Source: an uncultured Spirochaetales bacterium (lineage in GTDB: Bacteria; Spirochaetota; Spirochaetia; Sphaerochaetales; Sphaerochaetaceae). From it: DNA of 64,000 nucleotides. The notes below the pieces were generated by a model that saw only the letters and a program-made list of their open reading frames with translations, ran no database searches and was not told the DNA's origin. The DNA lies in contig CAKQWE010000003.1 in NCBI GenBank assembly GCA_934277975.1, positions 1 to 64,000 of the forward strand, read 5' to 3'. The stretch's first letter is position 1. Each line of letters begins with the position of its first letter. The position numbers were made by a program, and so were the translations under genes. Positions 1-9,282 of this stretch are shown piece by piece.

Positions 1-66
1 CGAGAAGGATGCTTCCTTCTACAGAAAAGGATGATTCCCCTTCCTTTTATGTGTCCACTTTATTGA

Positions 67-540
67 CTAAAGTCCAAGGGCCTCCTGCATCGCCGATTCG
101 TGGATCCTCCTGATGGTGTCCCAGTGGAAGCCCGTGATCTCATGCACGGCCGAGATCGGCAGCCGCCAGCGAAGCAGCTCCTGCACCCATCTGGCCGCAC
201 GGTATGTGATCCTTGTTCCGGGATATCCCATGCAGACGTCTTCGCCGAAGCTCCCGCCGCAGCATGTGCATCTGTATCTGTGGTGCTCCACTTCAAGCTC
301 CAAGGGGACGCCGAACCACAGCGGCATGTCCTTCAATGTGGTGCTGGACTTGCCATGGACATGCACCCTGCATCCGCAGAACGGGCAGACCTCTTCGCCG
401 CTGCCACGGTTGCTTTTGAAGAACAGCACGGACTTGGATTCATCTATGTCGAATCGGCTGCATTCGAACTGTTGGCATGAAAGGTGGATTGAGATATCCT
501 TGTCTATGAGCATGTATCGGTCCTTGTGTTTTTTTGTCAA
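67..540 (-). pseudogene. Truncated ISL3-family transposase (N-terminal part only)
   Basis: The 157-aa product has the N-terminal layout of ISL3-type transposases: a zinc-ribbon with paired cysteines (CPFCGC near residue 52, CTCCGG near residue 92), then a helix-turn-helix-like stretch (RWVQELLRWRLPISAVHEIT). Full ISL3 transposases are about 400 aa; the catalytic DDE part is absent because a TAG stop follows residue 157. I see no continuation in the 66 bases beyond it. The start is TTG at 540 (ATG at 513 is the alternative). It is probably an inactive remnant at the left edge of the defence island, although a retained short DNA-binding protein cannot be excluded. Confidence 0.65.
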
Positions 541-916
541 TCCAACTTTAGGACCTACATGCTCTCCTTTTCAATCACCTCTCGTCTTCAATCCCACAAC
601 TTTCCGTGAAGAACCTCTTTTTTTGCTCTTCACGTTTTTGAATCGAAACTTGACAGCTGGATATACTCCACGAGGGTGAAGAAAGGAGTTCCTTCATCAA
701 CTTCATTTCATTTGACTTGTGCATTGCGGCTATGAATCGTAGGCTGATTTTGAGACTACGGAAAAACTGTGTGGTATATCCTATCAAATCAAAGGTATGT
801 ATTCTTCTTACAAAAAACGCTGCAACTAAACTCTTTCATAAGACATCGAGTACGTAGTAATATATAACCGCATATCAGAATAGCGGATTCAAAAACTGCC
901 TAGAGGAGCAAGATAT
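541..916. other. Non-coding gap left of the BREX locus
   Basis: These 376 bases lie between the transposase remnant and the first island gene, and they are AT-rich. No convincing gene, RNA or terminator was seen. The right end carries the RBS AGAGGAGC (902-909) of the next gene. No clear terminal inverted repeat of an insertion sequence could be recognised. Confidence 0.5.
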
Positions 917-2776
917 ATGGTTGAATGCGACAATGCGCGACTTGTCCGGAATGGTACAGGTGTATTTGCTGTAGACTTAAACGGTCATCCAGACATGTCA
1001 TTTACGCATGTAAACAGTCTTTCATATAAGGGGCAGAGAATAACAATCCACCACAAATGGCGGGATCTTTATATGACACTCTTGGGGAAGCTTTACGTTG
1101 ATTATCCGAATGAAATTGACAATGTAGTCGGGAAAGTGTACGGCAGAGCTTCATCCCCATTTGTCGGGGACTGCCGTTTTGTTTCCTCTATGCGCTCTCC
1201 TGGAGAATTCGCCCCTGCTCGATATATAGAGCTAAATGTATCCGCAACTACAATCATATCAAATATAAAACTGATGCTAGATATCTGCAGCGTAAGCTAC
1301 GATGATGTCAAAATTCTCTATACCAAAGACGACAGAAAGGTGATTACCCCCCCCCACCATACACACACTAAAAGATCCCATGCAAAGTCGTGTTCACCTG
1401 TGTTCTCTTCCGACATGCTTGCGCTTGCAAGGACAATTATTTCTGATATCTTCCCGAATGGTTTTCGAAAATCATCTCAAGTTGCGAGAAAAAGGTATGC
1501 GAATGCATATAAGGGTATTACAGGCTCGGTCTTTCCCGAAAACCTGGATCTTGATTCACTTGTTCTTCAGGTCGGATTGGAGTATAAGGGCAAGATATAT
1601 GTCCCTTCAGAGGAAACAAAGGAATTCCTTAGAAAGCTAATTGATGGCATTAGAGAAAAAGACTATCGCTTGGTGTATTACGAAGAACTGTACAATGTCT
1701 TTTCAGAACGACTTTCTGCAGATCAAATCTTTTCTGCAGAGATGTTAAAAACGGTACTTGAAGTAGTTGCGCCTGAGATGCTTTTCCATAAAGCATATGC
1801 ATGCTTTTCAAAAGATGACTCTTTGGTTGATGACATAATACGTGCTTACGGGAGTGATATATATATTGACTACCATGAGATAAAAAGTCGCCTGCCATAT
1901 GTTGGCCTTTATCAGATTCGTTTGACCTGTTCCAGAAGTCATGAGTTCGTCTCTATGGGTGACGAAGTATATGCACTTTCCGAAAAAATATATTTGTCGA
2001 AAAACAATATTGAAGCCGCAAGGAGAAGTATAGAAGAAGATATAACCGAAAAAAGCTTTTCCAAGCTTGGTAGCATTGATGTTTATGAAAGTGAATGCGT
2101 AAATCCGGGCATCAATGCTTCTGCATTGCAGACGCTCCTGTTTGATAGGCATCTATCAAAAGATTACGACAGGAATCGCTCAATCATTACGAGAAAAGGC
2201 GTGGAAGTCCGAGTGTACGATGTGATGAAAGAGTTTTGCCTTGAACACGAGCAGATATCTGTTAATGAGATAGAAGCTTATGAACGGGATATCAGTGGTA
2301 GCTTCACATACGGATTAAGCGCCGCTTTTGACAACATGATCAGAGTCAACAAAGAAACATTTGTGCATAACGATATGGTCTCTTTTGATGTCGAAGCGAC
2401 CGACTACGCAATCTCGATGTATGCTCAAAATAACGTGTTTCCCTTGGCTGACATTAAAAGTTTTACTTCCTTTCCCTATGTTGAGGGTTTCCCGTGGAAC
2501 TCTTTTCTGCTTGACAGTTTTTGCTGTCATTGCAGCAAAAAATTTCGTTCAATGGGTGGTCCTGCAAAGCAGGATATTATCGGTGCGATATACCCGGTTC
2601 ATATGACTTTTGACAACTACACATCGGTGCTTGCAAAAGCCGCCTCAGGTAGTGGGTTGGAGTTGACGGAGAAAACAATTGAAGACTTCTTTCTTGCTCA
2701 TAAATACTGGTTGAGAAGGAGTAAGCTCAATGAGGTTTTATCGACAGCTCAGGAAATGAGACTCAAGGAGGAGTAA
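917..2776 (+). CDS. Unknown 619-aa protein, first gene of the BREX type 4 locus
   Basis: I do not recognise this protein. It has no signal peptide or membrane segment, so it should be cytoplasmic. The first 140 residues form one block ending in YIELNVSATTIISNIKLMLD, followed by a Pro/His/Thr linker (ITPPHHTHTKR, about residues 143-153), a long alpha/beta region and a C-terminal part with a CCHC cluster (near residue 540). The start ATG at 917 has the RBS AGAGGAGC at 8 bases. It stops 4 bases before the TTG of brxP, so it is almost surely co-transcribed and probably works with the BREX proteins. The linker is encoded by a C9 tract (1347-1355), where a one-base slip would frameshift the gene. 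Codon use is AT-rich, unlike the housekeeping genes. Confidence 0.7.
   Translation: MVECDNARLVRNGTGVFAVDLNGHPDMSFTHVNSLSYKGQRITIHHKWRDLYMTLLGKLYVDYPNEIDNVVGKVYGRASSPFVGDCRFVSSMRSPGEFAPARYIELNVSATTIISNIKLMLDICSVSYDDVKILYTKDDRKVITPPHHTHTKRSHAKSCSPVFSSDMLALARTIISDIFPNGFRKSSQVARKRYANAYKGITGSVFPENLDLDSLVLQVGLEYKGKIYVPSEETKEFLRKLIDGIREKDYRLVYYEELYNVFSERLSADQIFSAEMLKTVLEVVAPEMLFHKAYACFSKDDSLVDDIIRAYGSDIYIDYHEIKSRLPYVGLYQIRLTCSRSHEFVSMGDEVYALSEKIYLSKNNIEAARRSIEEDITEKSFSKLGSIDVYESECVNPGINASALQTLLFDRHLSKDYDRNRSIITRKGVEVRVYDVMKEFCLEHEQISVNEIEAYERDISGSFTYGLSAAFDNMIRVNKETFVHNDMVSFDVEATDYAISMYAQNNVFPLADIKSFTSFPYVEGFPWNSFLLDSFCCHCSKKFRSMGGPAKQDIIGAIYPVHMTFDNYTSVLAKAASGSGLELTEKTIEDFFLAHKYWLRRSKLNEVLSTAQEMRLKEE
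1347..1355 (+). repeat. C9 homopolymer inside the first BREX-locus gene
   Basis: Nine consecutive cytosines lie in frame (ATT ACC CCC CCC CAC) and are followed by a short CA-rich stretch (ACACACAC, 1361-1368). Tracts of this kind are typical contingency loci. A gain or loss of one C would truncate the 619-aa product after about 145 residues. Confidence 0.8.
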
Positions 2777-2780
2777 TCCT

Positions 2781-5060
2781 TTGTACGAATATAAATACGA
2801 TGCCGAAACCGGCGGCATAATAATTACAGATACTACTTCACTTGTATCAAAAGAGCCGAGACCTGTCTACGCTCAAGAACTTGATTATCTGGGTGTTGAT
2901 AATTATCTGATATACGAGAAGCAGCAGGATGTCCCTTATATGTGGGTTGAGGCCGCGCGGTATATCTATAAGGGAGAAGTCATTTTCAGTGCAAAGGGCG
3001 GCTCGCTTTACGAAAAGCCTACGCTGGAATTCACAATGAAAGAAGAAAACGGCGAGAAAGTTCGTGTAATTCTAAACGGTACAGTTCTTGAGAAAATCGA
3101 CATTCCTGCTATGGTAGAAGCGAACAAAGACTCGCTTGCAATTATAGAACAAATAACAGTCAAAAAAATCTATGATGTATATAAGCGTCGGCAGAAATCA
3201 CTTGATTGTTTCCATGTTGCCTTTTCCGGCGGCAAAGACAGCATAGTACTTCTTGAGCTTGTGAAAAAAGCATTGCCGAGAAGCAGCTATTTGGTCGTAT
3301 TCGGTGATACAAAGATGGAATTCCCAGATACATACGAATTGGTTGATATTGTCGAGAAGCAATGCAAAGAGGAGGGTATAAACTTCTACCGTGCGGCATC
3401 GCATTTCGAGCCAGAAGAAAGCTGGCGTCTGTTCGGACCCCCATCCAGAGTCCTTCGCTGGTGCTGTACTGTTCACAAGGCTGCACCGCAGACTCTTAAA
3501 ATCCGTGAAGTTTTGGGAAAGAACGACTATGTGGGAATGGATTTTGTCGGAGTAAGAGCGCATGAAAGTGCCACCCGTGCCACTTATGACGAGGAAAATT
3601 TCGGAAAGAAACAAAAAGGACAGTATTCCCATAACCCGATATTGGAATGGACGTCTGCGGAAATTTGGCTGTACATCTTTTCGCATAACCTTCCGATTAA
3701 TAATACCTACAAAAAAGGGAACTCCAGAGCTGGCTGCCTGTTTTGCCCGATGGGTGGCGGTAAATCAGATAGCTTTAGATATCTTTGCTATAAGGATGAG
3801 ATAGATAAGTATACTGGTATTATTAGAGATACCATTGCCGATAAAAATATAAGCACCTATATAACAAACGGAGGCTGGATTGAACGTAAAAATGGAAGAG
3901 ATATTATTGGCAATGAAACGAAGTACACTGAAGAGATAATTGGAGACAACCTTGTTATCACAATTAAGAATCCATCAACTGATTGGCATGAATGGATAAA
4001 GACGCTTGGCGAAGTTAGCTTTGAATATGATGTCGAGCAGTTAAGTAACGGATTTAGAATTACCGTTCCAAAGCAATACGATAAAAGTAGCGAATGCAAG
4101 TTCTTCAAACAGGTATTTCACAAAGCAGCGTACTGTGTAAAGTGTGGGGTTTGCGAGGCAAATTGTAGAAACGGGTGTATTTCATTTAAGGACGGATTGG
4201 TGATTACAAATTGTTTGCACTGTAAGCAATGTCACAATATAGACGATGGCTGTTTAGCTTATCACTCTATGCAGTTACCAAAAAACGGAGGAAGAGTAAT
4301 GAAGAGTATAAACACGTTTGCAGACCATGCCCCAAAAATTGAGTGGATCCAAAATTTCTTTGAAAAAGGGAATGAGTTTTTTACGGACAATACACTTGGA
4401 CCTATGCAGATTAGCATGTTCAAACGGTTTTTATCAGATGCAAAACTGGCTGAGAAAAACAAAACAAGCCAGTTTTACGATGTAGTAACACGATTAGGGT
4501 GGGAGTCTGAGGAAGCATGGGGATTAATACTTGTCCAACTGGCTTATCAGAATCCACAAATAAAGTGGTATATCGATAATATGCCGATTAACGAGACATT
4601 TCCGCGTCAGTACCTTGAGGATAAACTTGTTGAAGCTGAAATCAGTCCGAAGGATGCAAAATCTATTCTCAAGGCATTTAAGAGATTGACTGAAACTCCA
4701 TTAGGATATGTCATCAATTTCGGAGTAACGGAGAATTCTGGACGTCAAATGTTCTCTTTGCGACGTTGCAAGAGCACCTTATCGAGTAAGCTTGTTCTTC
4801 TCTATTCTCTGTATAGATATGCTGAGGCTTGCGAGGGATACTATCAGTTTAACTTGTGCACGTTGATGGATGTAGCCATAGATTCCATCGGAATCAGCCC
4901 TGTTAAGATATTCGGCTTTGAGCGAGATGAGATGGAAGCAATGCTCAGAGGCCTCTCCGCTAAATACAATGATTTCATTGATGCAGACTTTACACACGAT
5001 TTGGAGAAGATAGCACTGAGAGACTATCACACATCAGCAGATGTGCTTGATTTGTTTTAA
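2781..5060 (+). CDS. brxP: BrxP-like PAPS-reductase-fold ATP pyrophosphatase with ferredoxin and C-terminal domains
   Basis: The 759-aa protein is a multidomain sulfur-handling enzyme. Residues 145-330 are a PP-loop domain with SGGKDS at 149-154, a WCC pair at 227-229 and CLFC at 319-322, as in PAPS reductases and DndC-like proteins. Residues 452-491 carry two four-cysteine clusters (CVKCGVCEANCRNGC and CLHCKQCHNIDDGC), expected to hold [4Fe-4S] centres. Residues 510-759 (starting FADHAPKIEWIQNFF) look by eye like a DUF4007 domain, the type found in SspB, but this is uncertain. The start is TTG at 2781, behind AAGGAGG. A PAPS-reductase-domain protein beside brxC, pglZ and brxL defines BREX type 4. 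Activation of DNA for sulfur transfer is inferred. Confidence 0.8.
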   Translation: MYEYKYDAETGGIIITDTTSLVSKEPRPVYAQELDYLGVDNYLIYEKQQDVPYMWVEAARYIYKGEVIFSAKGGSLYEKPTLEFTMKEENGEKVRVILNGTVLEKIDIPAMVEANKDSLAIIEQITVKKIYDVYKRRQKSLDCFHVAFSGGKDSIVLLELVKKALPRSSYLVVFGDTKMEFPDTYELVDIVEKQCKEEGINFYRAASHFEPEESWRLFGPPSRVLRWCCTVHKAAPQTLKIREVLGKNDYVGMDFVGVRAHESATRATYDEENFGKKQKGQYSHNPILEWTSAEIWLYIFSHNLPINNTYKKGNSRAGCLFCPMGGGKSDSFRYLCYKDEIDKYTGIIRDTIADKNISTYITNGGWIERKNGRDIIGNETKYTEEIIGDNLVITIKNPSTDWHEWIKTLGEVSFEYDVEQLSNGFRITVPKQYDKSSECKFFKQVFHKAAYCVKCGVCEANCRNGCISFKDGLVITNCLHCKQCHNIDDGCLAYHSMQLPKNGGRVMKSINTFADHAPKIEWIQNFFEKGNEFFTDNTLGPMQISMFKRFLSDAKLAEKNKTSQFYDVVTRLGWESEEAWGLILVQLAYQNPQIKWYIDNMPINETFPRQYLEDKLVEAEISPKDAKSILKAFKRLTETPLGYVINFGVTENSGRQMFSLRRCKSTLSSKLVLLYSLYRYAEACEGYYQFNLCTLMDVAIDSIGISPVKIFGFERDEMEAMLRGLSAKYNDFIDADFTHDLEKIALRDYHTSADVLDLF

Positions 5061-5078
5061 TTTAAGAGGTGAAGGAGC

Positions 5079-8000
5079 ATGAAGTACAGCGAATATTTTG
5101 AAATAGACAAAAACTACTATCCGGAAATTAACCCGGACTCCGTGAAAAATCCGGGCAATGAATGGCAATATACCTACCCTCATGAAACTTTTGTCGAGTT
5201 GCTTTCTTCTGTAGAGCTCATGCTCAGTAGGGAAAACACCGAGCTCAGAAAAGGTATTTGGATTGAGGGTTCATACGGCACCGGTAAGTCCAGAGTTGTG
5301 TGGGCTCTGAAGAATTTATTGGAATGCTCCGAAAAGGAGTTTCGTGACTACTTTGGAAAAAATCGAGATGAATTCAAAAAAGTCCCGGACTTAGAGGACA
5401 AGCTTCTCGCACAAAGGTCTGGGAAAATTGTCACTGTGTTCCGCTACAACAGTGGTGAAATTACCACAATTAAGAAGCTTATCACTGCCGTATTTGACAG
5501 CGTTTCCGATGCGCTTGATAAAGCAGGTATTGCATATAACGGCAACAAGACACTGCGTGGTAAAGTTGTCCAGTGGCTTTCGGATGATACTAACAAAGCA
5601 TATTTCAACGCTATTATTTCTAAGCCGCAGTATCGCTCTCTGGGTAGCTTAAGCGGCAAAAGCGCCGAAGACATTATTGCACAGTTAAACAATCCTTCTG
5701 CCTGTTCGGATGCTCTCCTCACTGATATTCTGCATATAGGCGAAGAGAAAGGCATTAAACCGTTCAATATTGAAATTCAAGATTTGAAGGATTGGCTCAC
5801 AGACATTATTGAGAGCAACCAGTTAAAAGCAATCGTTTTTCTGTGGGACGAGTTTTCTTCCTTTTTCAAGAATAACCCGACTTCTTTGGATGTATTCCAG
5901 TCTTTAGCAGAGCTTGCAAACGACAAGTCATTTTATATGGTTATTGTAACGCATATGGCGGGCTCTTTCTTCTCTGATTCGGACAAGAGGACAAAAGATG
6001 CTTTCAACATTGTTTATGACCGTTTTGTACATAAAACAATTGAAATGCCGGATAACATTGCGTTCAGGCTTATTAAACATGCAATGAAAATAAAAGACGT
6101 CGCGAAAGATGAATACGAAGATTTCGTCGACGAACTAACAAGCTACATGCCTTACTCTAGAAAGGCGGTATGTGAAGCTGTAAAGGTAGACGATGATGTG
6201 ATGAAGGGTATTTTTCCCATTCATCCCATGGCTGCTCTTTTGCTGAAGCATTTTGCAAAGAACTTTGCTTCTAACCAGAGAAGCATGTTCAACTTTATTA
6301 AAAATAGTCAGTCTAATGATTTACACGCATTTCAGTGGTTCATTGAGAACCATTCGCCTGAGGGTAATGAAATCCTTACAATTGATTACCTTTGGGATTT
6401 CTTCTACGAAAAAGGCGGAGATGAAAACTCCGATATGCAAGGCAAGAGTAACCTAGATATTGCTGTTGCAACAATCCTTGATACATATCCCAGTAATGCT
6501 ACCAAGCTGAACCATGAAGAACAGCGTGTTCTTAAAGCTGTCCTTATGATGCAGGCAATCAGCAAAAAGATGAATAACGGTGTGGAACTGTTGCGTCCGA
6601 CAGTGAAGAACCTTGAACTTGCATTTGAGGGTGATGATTCTATGGAGAACAGCCGTGCTATCAATATTGCGAGAAATCAACTCGTTCAGAAGAAGATTCT
6701 TTATATCGACACTAACGGCGCTGTTGAAGAATTTGCCGCTTCTGCCATTGCTGGGGATCAGGTACAGATTGATGCAATTAAAGATCGTCTCCGTAAAGAA
6801 ACCAAAACTGCAAAGCTTCTCGATGACAGCGGTCTGATGTCATCGGCGTTTACCTTTAATTCCGCTTTGCGCACAAGATTTAATTTCCAGTATGCAACAG
6901 TAGACAATTTCAAGGTTACAATCAACAAAATAAATAACACTCCGAAATCTTACAAGTTCAATGCGGTAATTTGCATCGCTAGGACTGAGGAAGAGCAAAC
7001 AACCCTCCGCCTGAAAATCGAAGAAGCGGTACGGGATTCTGCTTATGCGGATATCATTTTCATTGATGCCACATCTAATATTATGGGTGCAGATCGTTTT
7101 GAACAGTGGATTAGTGCTGCCGCACAAACGGAGTACTGGAGGCCGAAAGATCCCCGTCTTGCAGACAATAAACAAACAGATGTTAAACGTATTCTTGCAG
7201 ATTGGAAGAATGATATTGCGGGAGGAAGATTCACGGTTTACTTTGGGACTGACTTTAAAGAAAATGCTCCCAGCATGGCTCTTCTCAAAGAAAAGCTTGC
7301 CGCAGTCGTACTGAAAGTCTACCCTCTGTCTTTTGACAATTGCAATGTTTCTGATCAGTTCTTTACAGATGCAAAGTATGCTGATGCTGCTAAAAAAGGC
7401 ATTGCTATGGCAAAGACCGTCGACTTCAGAAGACCCGGCATTTTCCAGGAGAAGTATGTAAAGGCTATGCTCGGAGATGCGCTTGGAATTGAGCATTTTG
7501 AGGAGGTCAAGCCGCATCTGAGCATATCCAAGCTCAAACTGAAGGTAAAAGCCTATATAGATGGAGTTTTCAAGAAGGGTGTTCGTATTGCTATTAGTGA
7601 CATCTTTGATTACTTGATAGGGGAAGGCTTTATGCCTTGCTCAATGTATGCATACCTTGCGGGGTTTCTTCTGAGTGATTATTCTGAGGAGCCCTACAGA
7701 TATGGTGTCGGTTCTACGGGTGATGACGGTGGTAAAATGACTGCCGAAGAGCTCGGGAATGACATCGGAGAGTATGTTAAGAATAAGGTTTCTCCGATTA
7801 AAAACTACAAAGAAAAGTATATTGAAATAATGACATCTGACCAGAAGGCCTTTGTTGATTTTGCTGCCAAAGCGTTCGGCATTGCGGAAAATCTTTCCGT
7901 AGAACAGGTCGCATCAAAAGTCAGAATCAAGCTGAGAGACATCGGCTATCCCCTCTGGTGTTTCAAGGTTATCGACACAAACGGTTTGGAAGGATTTATT

Positions 8001-9281
8001 GACAAACTTGCGGAAATATCGAATCCACAAAACGGCGAGAATGTACCGACTCTTGCCGGACAAATGGGTAGGATGATTCTTACAGCACCTTCTTCCATTG
8101 ACAATTTAGTCCAGCTCTTAACAGCTGAAAACGGATATAAAGCAATGGAAGAATTTCTTCATGATTTTGAAGAAGGCCAGCTATTAACCTGTGCAGCAGA
8201 CATAGGAATCACTGATGTTATGGCTGATGTTAAAAAGCAAATCGGTTCTGGCGAAGCCACATGGCTTTGGAATATGGATACTGGATTGGAAGAGCTGCGG
8301 AAGTTACTCGTCGATTACAAGATTATTCTCCAAAGCATCCAGCTGGGAATAAAGTCGGCATCCTTCTTTTCCTGTATGCAGGCATGGAAGGAATATACGC
8401 GTTATATCAAGTCTCCGGCGAGTGTAATCATCGCCAAATGTCCTGAGCTTGTGTATTTCATCGGCTGTCTGAAAGACATTGCTGAAAATGGAGAGATTTC
8501 TCATGAAAAGCATGAGAAATTCCTTGCAGAAATCACTGAAAAAGCTTCTGTCATTTCCGCATTGAAGGAAGATAAAATTGCAATTTTTAAAGAGACTTAT
8601 TCTCTGTACTTAGTCGGTTTCAACGATATAGAAGTTAGAAGAGTATACAACAAGTTGCCAGCCTCTTCGTTTGCCGATGACAAGTCTACGTTTGAGAAGA
8701 ACGTTTCCGCAATTTCAGATGAAGTTCGAAGTGAACAGGAACGGTTCAGTTTACTTGAGCTTTGGAAAGAAAAAACAGGCACCAAGAATGCTCTTGAATG
8801 GAGTGAAAAGAACCATACACCTATAAAGGCCATGGTTTCGGCCGATGAGCAAGTAAATGCATTTAAACTGTTTGATGCTATAAATTCCCCCGACACAGAA
8901 GCTTCTAAGGTGTCCAATGCACTGAGTTATCTGAAGAGTAATCCGGGATTCATCGCTTCACTTTCGGACAAATCCAAAATCGATACAGCATTTATTCGTG
9001 TAATCGTAAAGAAGTACTATGCAATACTGACTGATTTGGACGCAGTAAGAGACCACTTGGAAAAGGTTATACCGAAGGCAATTTATTTCTGGTATGGTGA
9101 TCCCTCTGTATCTACCGAAATTGAAAAGCTTGCTAATTCCAAATACAGAAATGGTGGTAACTCTGTTGTCATACAACGAATTGATAAAATGGACGCTGAA
9201 GAGGCAAAAAAATACTTGCGTAAGCTTGTCCAGGAGGATGTTGAAGTAGGTATATCAATTATCAGCAAGGAAGGTGTTTGA
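5079..9281 (+). CDS. brxC: BrxC/PglY-like large P-loop ATPase
   Basis: At 1400 aa this has the size and N-terminal layout of the BREX ATPase BrxC/PglY. Walker A is GSYGTGKS (64-71) and Walker B is FLWDE (254-258). The rest is a long, mostly helical region without recognised catalytic motifs. In BREX systems this ATPase acts with PglZ and is essential for defence. The start ATG at 5079 follows AGAGGTGAAGGAG. The gene lies 18 bases after brxP and overlaps the beginning of pglZ, which indicates one operon. Codon use is AT-rich, like the rest of the island. The family call rests on the P-loop form, the size and the neighbours. Confidence 0.78.
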   Translation: MKYSEYFEIDKNYYPEINPDSVKNPGNEWQYTYPHETFVELLSSVELMLSRENTELRKGIWIEGSYGTGKSRVVWALKNLLECSEKEFRDYFGKNRDEFKKVPDLEDKLLAQRSGKIVTVFRYNSGEITTIKKLITAVFDSVSDALDKAGIAYNGNKTLRGKVVQWLSDDTNKAYFNAIISKPQYRSLGSLSGKSAEDIIAQLNNPSACSDALLTDILHIGEEKGIKPFNIEIQDLKDWLTDIIESNQLKAIVFLWDEFSSFFKNNPTSLDVFQSLAELANDKSFYMVIVTHMAGSFFSDSDKRTKDAFNIVYDRFVHKTIEMPDNIAFRLIKHAMKIKDVAKDEYEDFVDELTSYMPYSRKAVCEAVKVDDDVMKGIFPIHPMAALLLKHFAKNFASNQRSMFNFIKNSQSNDLHAFQWFIENHSPEGNEILTIDYLWDFFYEKGGDENSDMQGKSNLDIAVATILDTYPSNATKLNHEEQRVLKAVLMMQAISKKMNNGVELLRPTVKNLELAFEGDDSMENSRAINIARNQLVQKKILYIDTNGAVEEFAASAIAGDQVQIDAIKDRLRKETKTAKLLDDSGLMSSAFTFNSALRTRFNFQYATVDNFKVTINKINNTPKSYKFNAVICIARTEEEQTTLRLKIEEAVRDSAYADIIFIDATSNIMGADRFEQWISAAAQTEYWRPKDPRLADNKQTDVKRILADWKNDIAGGRFTVYFGTDFKENAPSMALLKEKLAAVVLKVYPLSFDNCNVSDQFFTDAKYADAAKKGIAMAKTVDFRRPGIFQEKYVKAMLGDALGIEHFEEVKPHLSISKLKLKVKAYIDGVFKKGVRIAISDIFDYLIGEGFMPCSMYAYLAGFLLSDYSEEPYRYGVGSTGDDGGKMTAEELGNDIGEYVKNKVSPIKNYKEKYIEIMTSDQKAFVDFAAKAFGIAENLSVEQVASKVRIKLRDIGYPLWCFKVIDTNGLEGFIDKLAEISNPQNGENVPTLAGQMGRMILTAPSSIDNLVQLLTAENGYKAMEEFLHDFEEGQLLTCAADIGITDVMADVKKQIGSGEATWLWNMDTGLEELRKLLVDYKIILQSIQLGIKSASFFSCMQAWKEYTRYIKSPASVIIAKCPELVYFIGCLKDIAENGEISHEKHEKFLAEITEKASVISALKEDKIAIFKETYSLYLVGFNDIEVRRVYNKLPASSFADDKSTFEKNVSAISDEVRSEQERFSLLELWKEKTGTKNALEWSEKNHTPIKAMVSADEQVNAFKLFDAINSPDTEASKVSNALSYLKSNPGFIASLSDKSKIDTAFIRVIVKKYYAILTDLDAVRDHLEKVIPKAIYFWYGDPSVSTEIEKLANSKYRNGGNSVVIQRIDKMDAEEAKKYLRKLVQEDVEVGISIISKEGV

Positions 9282-9282
9282 T

